64,000 bases of DNA from Candolleomyces eurysporus. Taxonomy: Eukaryota > Basidiomycota > Agaricomycetes > Agaricales > Psathyrellaceae. Positions 45,042 to 55,882 of the stretch are shown here, in pieces. The notes below the pieces were generated by a model. It was not told the origin of the DNA and searched no databases. It saw only the letters and a program-made list of their open reading frames with translations. The position numbers and the translations under genes were made by a program. The stretch's first letter is position 1; the number at the start of each line of letters is the position of its first letter. The stretch spans positions 227,784 to 291,783 of the forward strand of contig JANBPK010000810.1 of the NCBI GenBank assembly GCA_027579435.1, given 5' to 3'.

Positions 45042-46146
45042 ATGCCATCCGACGACTACGATGCGGATGCTACGGAGCTCGTCGAAACCTATGGTTCGTC
45101 CAGGTCTGGTCATGCTGAGGGTCGCTGACACCACACCTCTAGATTTCCTCATGAAGTACATTGTCATTGGCAAGCCATTCTTCGCTCGTGACCTCAGAAC
45201 TTCTTCCAACCATATACTGTAAAACAGGAGAGGCCGGAACTGGGAAATCGTGCTTGCTACACCACTTCACCCACAATTCATGTCCGTGATCCAGAAACCT
45301 ATCGCTATCTGCCACTCCAATTCACTTGTTAACAGTCAAGGATCACTCTCAGCATACTATTGGTGTCGAGTTCTCAAGTAGAACGGTCAAACTGGGCGAG
45401 AAGAGGATTAAGCTCCAGGTTCGTCCGCAGTCCGAACCTCCGCACTTATCGAAATGAATCAGTTGACTCTGATAGCTTTGGGACACTGCTGGCCAAGAGC
45501 GATTTCGGTGCGTCCTCATACTCATCAACGTACAAGCGTGCCTGACTTTTGTCTAGTTCCGTAACTCGAAGTTATTATCGAGGCGCAGCAGGAGCAATCT
45601 TGGTGTATGATATCACCAAGTGAGTTCCCTCCGTTGCCGTAAACTACGCCAGAAAACTGACAGTATACAGCCGGAATTCTTTTACCAATCTTTCTCGGTG
45701 GCTAGCGGATGCTAGAGCACTTGCAAGCCCGAACCTAGTCGTTGTTCTCGTAGGGAACAAATCAGATAGGGAGGATGACCGGGAAGTAGACTGGGCAGAG
45801 GCCAGTCGATGGGCTGCGGAGAATGGTGCGTCTGACTTTGATCTAGCAAGAATTAGCTCGTTTTGACATTACACTGCTAGACGTTCACTTTCTAGAAGCA
45901 TCGTCGTTAACAGGAGAGAACGTCGAGGCCCCCTTTTTGCTCGCCGCACGCGCCATTCTGCTCTCAATTGAATCCGGTACCTTGGACCCAGAGAAACCTG
46001 GAAGCGGAGTTAGTTACGGTGATCGAGCCCTTCGACGGGTGAACAGTTCGAGTCGTCTCAGCTTCGGCAGTTTGAGCCACTCACGGCGACGAGGTGAAGT
46101 CAGACTAAAGGTTAAAAGCTGGATTCCGGGATCGAAATGCTGCTAG
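45042..46146 (+). CDS. RAB4: Rab4-type small GTPase
   Basis: An endosomal recycling GTPase. The joined exons read DFLMKYIVIGEAGTGKSCLL (P-loop with GKS), HTIGVEFSSRTVKLGEKRIK (switch I), [20 protein letters not shown] (switch II), NLVVVLVGNKSD (G4), FLEASSLTGENVEAPF (G5 region) and a tail ending KCC, a double-Cys type geranylgeranylation site. The block SYYRGAAGAILVYDITN plus LDPEKPGSGVSYGD is specific to Rab4. Intron 45170-45227 inside the P-loop starts with GCAAGC, a GC-AG intron. The tail is longer and more Ser/Arg rich than in animal Rab4. The stop is at 46144-46146. Confidence 0.92.
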
Positions 46147-47026
46147 ACCTTCACCCATGTAAGCCCCTCCCGCTCCCAGTATTGTTCGGGTGACCACTCT
46201 TCTCACCTCCCGTGATGCCTTCTTACCAGATTCTTTATGACCTCACTTATTTATACTCACTGATAATTCTTCACATACCCATCCCTGTCTACTACGGAGT
46301 TAGTCGGGACCCACGTACGTTGCACCTTTTGAATTTTAGTGCGCTGAATGGACCTTCAATCCTAGACATGCATTATTCGTCTTTCCACATCTCAAGCCTC
46401 CCAGTTAGAGCACGCTCATTTATAATTTTCATCTGTCATGGATAATATCTGTATCTAGTGCTGTTCACCTTGTTCTTTTATTACTTATCTTTCTTTCGTG
46501 ACTAGGCTTCCCCCATGCCATTCGAGCACGCTGAGTAGCCTCCAGTCCGTGTGCTAGGAGCGCCATCCCACACTCTAAGAGTACAGTCGACACTGATAGT
46601 TTCCTTACAGGATCCGACAATTTTCCCTAGCCTGACAGACAAAGCTTTCTTAGCCACGCTGCTACCAGTTCTTTTTGCGTGATCGCACCGGCTTCTTTTC
46701 ACCTGCTTTCACCCGACCATGCAACTTGATCGATGATATGGAGCAAAACCTTCTTAGGGTCTTCTCGAAGCTCGAAAACATTGTATTGGACGAGACCGAC
46801 CAGCTCAGGAGTTTCGCCGCTTAGTTCTCGGTATGACACGCACTTATCTGTACTCCCAGGTGAACAAGAAGCTTGCGGATGTAGTGGTCTTACTCCACAC
46901 TAAATCAATGGACTGTGCTTTGGTTTCCATGCTGTCTTCTTTATCATCCTTCTGGTCTGGCAGCTCTTCCTCTTGATTGGGGGAGCTTGGTTGTTCTCTT
47001 GCCTATATGATGAGCGACCGTATCTG
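46147..47026. other. Intergenic, upstream of the mucin-like pair
   Basis: No recognised gene. A 28-codon frame (46738-46824) encoding an amphipathic peptide could be an upstream ORF of the next gene. A hydrophobic stretch is open in frame just before the proposed start at 47027 but has no ATG. Confidence 0.4.
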
Positions 47027-50000
47027 ATGAGCTCGTTGACACCCACCTCCACATCTCTCCCGTCCCCACTACTGACGACACCCGTCAGTGTGGTTACGAG
47101 CTCTACAGATACTGTCGCTGTTTCTCCAACCGTTTCCAGCTCATTGACGTCGACTTCAGCCAGTCCAACGCTTCCTCCGGTAGGGAACGGGGAAACTGAC
47201 ATAGTGAGTTCTTTCGATATTCCCCATCACTTTTACTTGATGATGGCGCTAATCCTCGAAATATGTGTAGGAAACATCGACGGTCTCGGTTTCAACAACC
47301 CCAGGTTCAGTCTCTACAAAGCCCACGTCTGTCTTGGTATGTCCATTCAGCATCAGATTTGCCGCTCCCAGGCATTTACGGTATCAATCCACGCAGTCGA
47401 CTGGTCCTCTGACCACACCCTCAGTATGTCTTCTTCTTTTCCCCAATTGGGCAGTGAAGTGACGATTATATTAATGGATACTAGCCATCATCCTCCTCCC
47501 CGACCTCGATCTCCCAGACTCACACGGTAAGCCCTGCACTGCGATAAGACCTGATTGGTCTCAATACTAATTGTGTTTACAGTCTGCGAGCACCGTAGAG
47601 TCGAGTGAGACGACCTCTCCCGTGTCGTCTCAGCCAACTTTCACGCAGACTAGCTCACAGTCTATGTCCACAACTTCGACTCGAACCCCTCCAGTAAATA
47701 ACGGACCGGGCAACGAACCAGAAGCTTCTCCTACTCCACCACCTACCCCCACAAGTTCGAACTCAGAAACGACAACGTACGTTTCGATGAATAGAGCGTA
47801 AAATTATTCTATACTTATCCGCTTTCTCTGGTGTAGAATGTCGACGCCTGCACCCACTTCGACAAGGACCCCACCTCCTCCCAGCAACGATGGTGAAGAC
47901 GATAGTTCAAGTTCTACTACAACCAGAACAGGATCTTCTTCGTCCACTGGCAGGCCCACCTCACCACCAGCGTCCCCTTCCAATACTACCCGTCCCACAG
48001 GCTCGGGTTCTTCAACAACAACAAGGGAAGGTTCGTCTTCACCTTCAGAAACGACGTCAACGCCAGTGACGAGAACTCCAACGTCAACTGTAACCTCGGG
48101 TGAGTCCCGGATTTTCTTCTCCACCTTCAAGCAAACTTCCGAGGATTTGAGAACAATACGCTGACTTTTTCCCCGCATTCTTTTTTCTTCCATATCCGGT
48201 TATTCTGATCCCATCGACTATCCCTTAACCAACCCCACACTGCACAACTCGTGTCCTGTGTTGATGATTGAATCCGACCGTCCGAACCGAACTTTTCTCT
48301 GCAACCCTCAGTGACGGTTATTCGGACCCAGAGTAGAGGAACGACGAGTACGACTCTCACTCTACGTCCCACGTCGACCTTTGAGACTGCCGTCCCAGTC
48401 ACCGAAACCTTTGCAGATGGATCTGTGGTCACGACGATTCCGCCGTTCGTGACTGTGTATAGCACACGTACAGAGGCCGATGGCTCGCTGACCACTGAGA
48501 CGCAAATCGTCGCGAACCCACCCAACGATGTGGGTGCGCTGGACGGGAGCAATCGAGGGTACGTACAAGCGTCCATGTGCATCGTCCCTCGCTAACCATT
48601 CATTCATTGAATTGAAAATTATATAGAGTGTTGAGCCGTGCGGGCGCAGCTGCAGGGATCTTCGCGACCGTCGGCGTACTAGTGACCGCACTCGGGTTCA
48701 TCGCTTTCCTCCTCTGGCGACGTCGCAGGCAAACAACCAGGCGACAGCGATGGTTGGCGGGTATGAGGCAGCAGAGGCCAGATTCGATTGGAGGGTATCC
48801 ATTTGGTCAGGACCCCGCCCCTCTGGCTGGCAGAGCATCGGGATCTCATCGCGGGGATGGGCCTCCCGGTCTCGGGGGTGCTGCTACCTCGGATGATGAT
48901 GATTCCGTTAGGCTCCCGTGGGATGAGAGGAGGAGGATCCCGTCTCAGAGAGCTGAGATGAGGGANGGGGGGAGGCACCGGTGCAGCTTCGGCTGGCTTG
49001 GCTGGGGCTGGATCTGCTATGCATTACAGTCGGGGTGCCGTTGGGGGAGAGCAAAACCGGGGCAACTCCTACGATGAGCCCCCGAGTCCCTTTGGAACCG
49101 GTTCCCGGTTGACGAGCAACAACAACGCTCCGCAAGATGGGAGTGTCAACAGAAATCCGTTTACTGGTGGAATCCTTGGTTTAACGCGAAGTGGAAGTGC
49201 ATCGACGACATCTTCGGCTGCGTCCCATACGCGTCACGGTAACAAAAACGCTGGACAAGCATCTACTGTCGGTGGGAGACCAAGACCAGGAAGCATCAAC
49301 AAGAACAGTATCAGCCTCCCCGTCCCTGTGCCATCGCCTACTCGCAAACCCCCAGTATACACCGACGATCCATTCGGTGACAAGTTGGGATTGAGTCCCA
49401 TCACGGAGCGCACGTCCATCGCCCCTTCCAGCGTCAACTTTGCTGGGATTGGAACCACGGCACCTCCCTCGGTCACCAGTTCGAACTGGGCTCAGAGGCA
49501 GCACCTGGTTCCGCCACATTCGCCTGCCCCTTCAACCCCTTCAATGTATCCTCCGACCTTGCCTGCTGATGACGAGATGGACGACACAGGCGAATTTGAT
49601 TCGGACGCTACTATGGAAAAGGGTGGCCGGCCCAAGCAGAGCGGTAGCGGAAGCGCTATGGCCCCGCCGTCAGCGTACAACGATGTAACTGGCTATAAAG
49701 CCTTCCAGAATCTGTTCGTCGTGCCAAGTCGACCGAAAGCTCCTGCTCCTGCGCCTCCACCTATGCCTCAGCTCCCGCCTGTCAGTCGCGTTCCTCCTCA
49801 ACCTTTGAAGATCAACACCAACACCAATGCTCCTGATAACCGGGAAAGGACAACAAGCTTAACTGCACCTCCACGTCCTCCTCGTTCGATCTTGCGAACG
49901 AGTGCGAATGGCAGTTTGTCTGCCTTGTCCAGCCCTACTGCACCACAAGCAAAACGGCAAGGATCGACCGAGTTTATTCCGTTAACCCCGCCTGCATCGA

Positions 50001-50319
50001 CGCCCAACCACTCACCGAATCCTACCTATACAATACCAGGTAGCATTGGAAGATCGGGCTCGTGGAGCAAGACGAATCTCAACGGCGGTCAAGCTCGGTC
50101 CTTATCTTCGGTGGGACAGCCGCAACAGCAGGCTAGTCCTCCGTTGAGTCCCGTGGTTGTACAGGAGAAGGTCCAAGAGATGTTGGCGAATAGGAGGTTG
50201 CTTTTGGACGTAAGTTGATTTGAAAGTTACCTTTTCAAAATTGTCTTGTAGATTCTGACCCTTTTTTTTTTTTGCAAGCGTAGGTTAGAAGAAGGAGCAT
50301 TGAGTCGAACAGCTCGTGA
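47027..50319 (+). CDS. Mucin-like single-pass membrane protein A (tandem paralogue)
   Basis: The proposed start ATG 47027 (MSSLTPTSTSLPSP) mirrors the start of the neighbour (MSSST). The front is Ser/Thr/Pro rich and built from small exons, several ending in phase 0 (for example STGPLTTPS and PSSSSPTSISQTHT). A beta-like juxtamembrane module follows (VTVIRTQSRGTTSTTLTLRP, GSVVTTIPPFVTVYSTRTEA, TTETQIVANP). The transmembrane segment is GIFATVGVLVTALGFIAFLL, then WRRRRQTTRRQRW. The long cytosolic tail is disordered (TDDPFGDKLGLSPITERTS, GSTEFIPLTPPAS) and ends RRRSIESNSS at 50317-50319 after a last intron. N at 48966 must be omitted to keep the tail in frame. No signal peptide was found. A cell-surface sensor is inference. 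Confidence 0.72.
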
Positions 50320-50950
50320 CCCAGGGTCTGGATCGGACTAACTACATGAACGCACCCTGGTTTTGTATGTATATACTTCATCTCATTGAAAAAAGGACAT
50401 GGTATCGTCGCAGTGGTGTAAATTTTGTATTGAGAAAACAATCGAGTTTTGCTTCTGGATATCGAAATATCGGCGGCCTAGCCCTTCCATTGCAGAGGAT
50501 AAGTATGTTATCTATTGATGATGCCGTTTAGCCAAGAGAAGGTGGATTATGGAGCATCACGGAGTACTGAGGGCGTGACATTTTGACAGAGATCACTGGC
50601 AGTGTGAATGAGGTACCGCCCGACTGCGGTTCTTGCTTTCCCTCTGAGACCATCCCTCGCTGCTCGACATCCTTGTCTTCTTTTCGACCTCTGGCAACGG
50701 ACGACAAGAGGTGCGTTGCCAGGAAGGTAACATATCGACAATCAAGCAAATTAATTCAAGGGGCACTTTGAGTTGCCGCGACAAGTATTTGCCGGAAAAG
50801 GATTGACATGCAGCTTGGAATAAAGTCAGGGCCTTGACGATTTCGGTTTCCTTCATTCCCCACTTCATCGAGCTCCAGCGCTTTCTAGGTAAGTTCAACA
50901 ACACGTTGCAGTCGAAATGAGAAGCTTAATTTTCTTTTCTTTTTACCACC
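50320..50950. other. Spacer between the mucin-like paralogues
   Basis: 3' flank of protein A and promoter of protein B. No gene or repeat recognised. Confidence 0.5.
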
Positions 50951-53430
50951 ATGTCCTCCTCGACGTTTGATACGTCCTCGGCCGCTCCTTCCTCATCGCC
51001 TGAAACGTCCTCCTCGTTGCCTGGGCCATCATCCACGCCTTCTGATCCGTCCTCCACCTCCACCGCTTCTGCTTCTGAATCATCATCATCCTCTACACCT
51101 CCGCCTCTCTCCTCTACCTCCTCTACGTCTGCTTCCTCCTCTGCCTCCTCCGACTCGGACGCTCAACGGCCTATCACATCGCCGGCGTCGACGACATCCT
51201 CTGAACCGTCGTCCTCAACGTCCTCGACGTCGGACGCGTCGACGACTCCTCCCATGTCCGACTCGTCTTCTTCGTCTTCTGGGTAAGTGTTTGTCCTGTT
51301 CAAGGTATTCTCACGTTGAATTTGCGCTTTCAGGCCGACAGCTCCACCCTCATCTGTATCCATATCCATATCTCTTCCTTCTTTGCCACCCGAGTTGCCC
51401 ACCCTGTCTTCCTCGTCTACGGGCACTCCTTCCTCTTCCCCACCATCCACGGACGATCCTACCTCTTCTCCACCATCCGCCCCAACTCCTCCGCCGTCCT
51501 CTACTCCAACGGAGTCGACCATGTCGTCGACTCCCCCGCCCACCTCAAGCACCACCGAGGATCCACCGCCCTCCTCGTCCTCCAGTTCTACTCCCCCGCC
51601 TTCCTCCAGTTCCAGCTCTAGCTCGTCTACACCTCCACCGTCGAGCTCTTCGTCCACGCCTCCGCCGTCTTCCAGTTCTTCGACTGAGGAGCCTACCCCA
51701 CCTCCTTCTTCTTCCACACAACCGCCTCCATCCTCTAACCCACCCTCATCTTCCTCGGTGACCTCCAGCAGCTCGACTGAATACGAAGAACCGCCACCGT
51801 CATCGACACCGTCACCATCAACCACGCGCCCTCCACCGTCGTAAGTAATTGCCTATATAGCCAATATCTTTCGTCAATTGCCACCATTTTCCCACTGGTT
51901 TTATCTTATTGCCTCCGTCTAACCTTTGCGTTTCTAGGTCTACTCTTCCAACAGTTGTCTACGTCACGACTACGGATAATAGAGGAGAACTCACCACTAC
52001 TGCGCCTCCTATAATCACCACCTACGCAACCTCCACTTCTAACGGCATTCTCATCACTGTCACCGAAATTGTAGCGAACCCCGACCCGACTTTGAGTGGT
52101 AATAACAATGGTTCGAACAACTCTTCGGCGTGAGTGGGCTTCCTCCCGATTGCTCAAAAGTTTATCGCTAACGTACACGTACAAACGTCGCCCTTTGTCC
52201 CCCCCCTGTTTGCAAATTTATGATCTGAAACGGGTACTTTGCAGCTTCTTCTCAAATACTGGTGCAGTAGCAGGTGTCTTCGTCCTTGTCGGGCTGGCAG
52301 CTGCCTCCATTTTGCTCTGGATCTTCTTCGCAGTGCGGCGGCGGCGTCGTACTCAAAGTCTCGAGCACCACACTGCCGTCTCGGCGACTCTTGCAGCTGC
52401 TGGTTTCAACCGTGCACCTCTGGATGACGATGACGACGATGATATCGACCCACGCGCGAGTGGTAACAATGTCCACGGCTATAACAACGTCGGTACTATG
52501 CCTCGGCGATCGAGCTCGGGTTTGGCTATGAGCTCTGTCCCGAGTGTGCCCGCGAGCATTGGGAACCAGAGGATGAGCCATGTGTATGCAGAGACGACGC
52601 CCTTCCGCGATGATCCTTCGTTTGGTGGGGAGGTGCCTTTCAACCCCTACACTGATAATGTCTATATTCCTGGGAATGCGAATGGCGTGCAGCAACCTCC
52701 GCCGAGCGCATTCCACATGGGCTCATTTAGGGATCGAACGTCGAGTCTCGGCATGGGTGCAGCAGGGGCGGTGGCGATGATGGCGGGGTCGGAGCGGGAC
52801 AGGAGGGTCAGTAATGGGACGGCAGGGAGTGCGTACGACGGCATGGTATTGAGTGGACATCAACATCACCATAGTGCGTCGTATAACAGCGCGGGGAGTG
52901 GCGAACCTCTCTTGTCGGGGTATCAACGGGAGCAAAGAGGGAGTATGAGTGGTGCAAGCAATGCAGTTCCACCACCGTACACCTCGGGTTCGTCGACCGG
53001 CACGGCGCCGTCGGGACACCTGCCAACGCCTCCCAATGGATCGCAAGTCCTTATGGGTCAGGTTGGCACCAAAAGCGCGAGGAGCTCGGTTTACAGCACG
53101 GCTAGTGATCAGCTGGTCATGACTGGGATTGCGATCTCGACAGACGACCTTGAGCCGTCCGTTGGCCATGACCCATTTGCGGCAACTTATGTACCCCCAG
53201 TTCCTTCAAATCATGGCCATTCAAGTGGCAGCAGCAGCGGTCATGGGCACCATGACGATAGACTGGACGCTAGGATGATGGATTCGGGGGATCTGAAGGA
53301 TGAGTATGACTACTCGAGAAGGGTCTTACCACATGGGAACTCTTCTTCTCCTCTGGCCGGCGGAGGGGGGAATATAAAGGGAGGCAAGACGTTGGGTGTC
53401 ACAAACATGACCGAGAATGATCTGGCCTAA
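50951..53430 (+). CDS. Mucin-like single-pass membrane protein B (tandem paralogue)
   Basis: It starts MSSSTFDTSSAAPSSSP; about 300 residues of almost pure Ser/Thr/Pro follow, with TPPPSSSSS-type repeats at about 51590-51720. Then comes the juxtamembrane module VVYVTTTDNRGELTTTAPPI, ITTYATSTSNGILITVTEIV and ANP, matching the end of the module in protein A (TQIVANP). The transmembrane segment is VAGVFVLVGLAAASILLWIF followed by RRRRR. The cytosolic tail has an Asp run (DDDDDDD), many Ser/Gly stretches, DPFAATYVPPVPS and ends NMTENDLA with TAA at 53428-53430. Introns are at about 51283-51333, 51842-51937 and 52131-52244. Same layout and module order as protein A, so a duplication is likely. No enzyme domain; O-mannosylated stalk and signalling role are inference. 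Confidence 0.8.
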
Positions 53431-55261
53431 TGGCTCTCCCTGGTGGGTTCTGGAAGGAAGGGATCGTCTCGCTGGACGAATGGCTTTGCCCGACCTCTGG
53501 CTTTTTTTTTTCTTTTGCAATTTTTCATTGTATATCCGATGGATTTTTCGTATATTTTTTGTTCGCTGTAGTTGTCTTGTTATCCTTTCTGTCGTTGCTG
53601 CTGCTGTTGTTGTCTGTCTTTTCTTGTTGTTTCCCTCCCTTTCTTTNCCCCCATCTGCCACCCTCTTCCCTCACTCATTCCCCGGTCACCCCATGGACAC
53701 TGCCCGCCTTCGTTGGACCACCTCAAACGTCTACTCGCCACCTCCACCATCACCTGTGCACTGTGCACGATCTACACGATCCAGTCGCCCGATTTGGCTT
53801 CCGCACAGAAATAAAATTGGCCGCCACACACAACCTGCCATACCATATTAATAACACTCCAACGCCAATTTCTGTCGTACACGAATGAAGTTGGTTTAAT
53901 TTTACCTCTTCCTAACCACGAAACGGACGGACGTTCGCCTCCGACGATGATGTTTGTCGAATATGTCATGCCATTTTTCCATTCTTCTTTTCTCTGTTGT
54001 CACGACCTCCATTTACACATATACATACAACCTCTGTAACACGACCCCCACCGGACCTTGAACATGGACGCTTGTCTGTAGTAGTACGCTACTATTACCC
54101 CTTCCTCTGTTGTTAACTCCGTTCTACCTCTGTACTACTTTATAACTAGTACTATTCGAACTCCAGGTGCTCAGACCCGGACTCCCCGTACCCGAAGTCC
54201 CCGAAGCCTGGGTGCCTCTTTACTCCTTGACTTTACGTTCCAACGAGACTGAGACTGTGTGTCGCCGTAAGGCCGGTCGGTTTATTCCAGGTCTGGCACT
54301 TTGTAGGCACAGTCTTACACGAATGTCTTTGACTGATTTGTCTTGAACTTTTTTTTTTTTGATACTATCACTCTCGGAGTAATACCAAATCTCGGGGATA
54401 TGCAAAAGTCCGGAATATCTTTGCTGCTAAGTTCATCTAAAATCCCCAAGATATCAAGTCAAGTAGTGTGTACATGAATGTGTGTACAATGAATGCGTGG
54501 ATACTTCCTCACAAACCCCACATACCTGGGCGAAATCGATGTTTTCGTCCCCGGCATCCCCACAAAGCTGGAGTATCGCAATATAACACATACCACCATA
54601 TGCGCATTTCCAAGGGCTCTCGAACGGTGGAGGTCTCGTGTCAAGGAGTTGTGTTCAGGAGGATCACGGGGATCATCAAGATTTTGCGCGACTGGGGTGT
54701 GATGGTACCTCCAGTAAGTAAGCACGGTGTTTCTATATTGCTCTGTTACTGTTAGTCACATCTGCATCAATGTGGCATAGGCATCGCATGGACTATCGCT
54801 GCGGGCATCAACTGTGGAGGCCGAGACCCAAAAGGGAGATGTAGGCCGGGGGCCGAATGGGGGAAAAGGCAGATGGAACATAGGACTACGTAGGTGTTGA
54901 CTCTTTGACTGGTGGCTTCACAATGTGAATTTCATACTAGAAATGGAGAACCCCATAAAGTCTCGCAGTGAGTGCATGTATGGCATCGTGGGCAGACTCG
55001 GGCTTGATGGGCAACGGGCGCTTCTCCGACGAGCGGGATTAAACTCAATCTCAGCGAACTCTTAGAAATGAACTTATAAATGAATGCAATGTCGTTGTGT
55101 GCAGGTATGTATACAGATGCGTAATCAAGTAGGAAGACTTAAATAACGTAGAGAAACCTCGCCAGGAGATTACTACAGTAAGATTCGTGAATGAAAACTA
55201 ACGGAGATCCGGATCCACTATGACATCGAGTAGCGCAAGTTTCTTGAGCCCGGATGTGTAA
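53431..55261. other. Long gene-poor stretch
   Basis: Starts with the T-rich 3' flank of protein B (N at 53647). Short frames exist on both strands (for example 54468-54755 plus, 54459-54725 minus) but none shows a domain or consistent splicing. No RNA gene or repeat recognised. Confidence 0.45.
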
Positions 55262-55882
55262 TTAAGACGGACTCCCAGGTGCCGTAGGCGGTGGGTTTGG
55301 CGGTGGATTTGGAGTCGGTATGGGGACCGCAGGTGTGGGGTCCTTGGCCTCTGACTTCGCGCCGGCATACACAGGAGGGCCTCTGACGCACTCCTGGCAC
55401 TTCCCCGTGGTTTCCTGTACAATAAGCGCCACAGAGGTTAGCGAGGTCGCTCCACCCAAGCGAAGGCAAACGGACCAAAAGAAGAAACAAAAGAGCACAG
55501 GAACAGAACGAAAACGGTCAGATAAATTATAAAGGCTGCGGCGCGTAGGTCATTTCGGAACCTCGCCAATCCCTATGAATCCGCGTAGGATGTAGCCTCG
55601 TTCCCGAGGAGAGAAACACGTACTCCGACGCGACGGAATATACTTGGATAATCAGAGTGGCCCGGAACTCACCGTACGTTCGACAACCCTTTCGGGCTGC
55701 GTCAAGTACCTCTTGCATCTGCACGTCGCCTGGCCATTAGGACCAACTGGATGGTTCGGGTCGTGTGCATTGCTCAATAAGCAGTCTCTTGCCTCGCAGT
55801 CGATACGTTCCTCTCCAATGAACTGTCTGTGATTACACTCCGCGCTCTCGAATTTGACAAATCGAAGCTTGCGGTGGCACAT
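55262..55882 (-). CDS. Small Cys/His-rich protein, basidiomycete-type
   Basis: Two exons: 55673-55882 (70 codons) and 55262-55414 (51 codons including stop), separated by a 258-nt intron with donor GTGAGT and acceptor TGTACAG. The joined frame gives 120 residues. Exon 1 reads MCHRKLRFVKFESAECNHRQ, then DCEARDCLLSNAHDPN and CRCKRYLTQPERVVE. Exon 2 adds GKCQECVRGPP and a Pro-rich tail (PIPTPNPPPNPPP). The spacing C-x-H, D-C-x4-C-x2-S/N-x2-H, C-x-C and C-x2-C suggests a metal-binding mini-domain. From memory, short proteins of the pattern MC-x-R..C-x-H..DC are frequent in agaricomycetes without known function. The intron is long enough to hide another exon. Confidence 0.6.

Noticed and set aside
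36393..46146. A metabolic gene cluster
   Set aside because: Products (peroxin, splicing factor, RidA, D-serine dehydratase, Rab) belong to unrelated processes; no backbone synthase, P450 set, transporter or cluster regulator is present.
46738..46824. 28-codon frame upstream of mucin-like protein A
   Set aside because: Too short and without conservation evidence; at most an upstream ORF.
50967..51761. Plus-strand 264-aa Pro/Arg/Leu-rich frame
   Set aside because: A frame-shifted reading of the same Ser/Pro-rich exon, with no domain and no conserved block.
51163..51825. Minus-strand 220-aa acidic Gly/Glu/Asp-rich frame
   Set aside because: It is the shadow of the Ser/Pro repeats of mucin-like protein B; its composition follows from the reverse complement of Ser and Pro codons.
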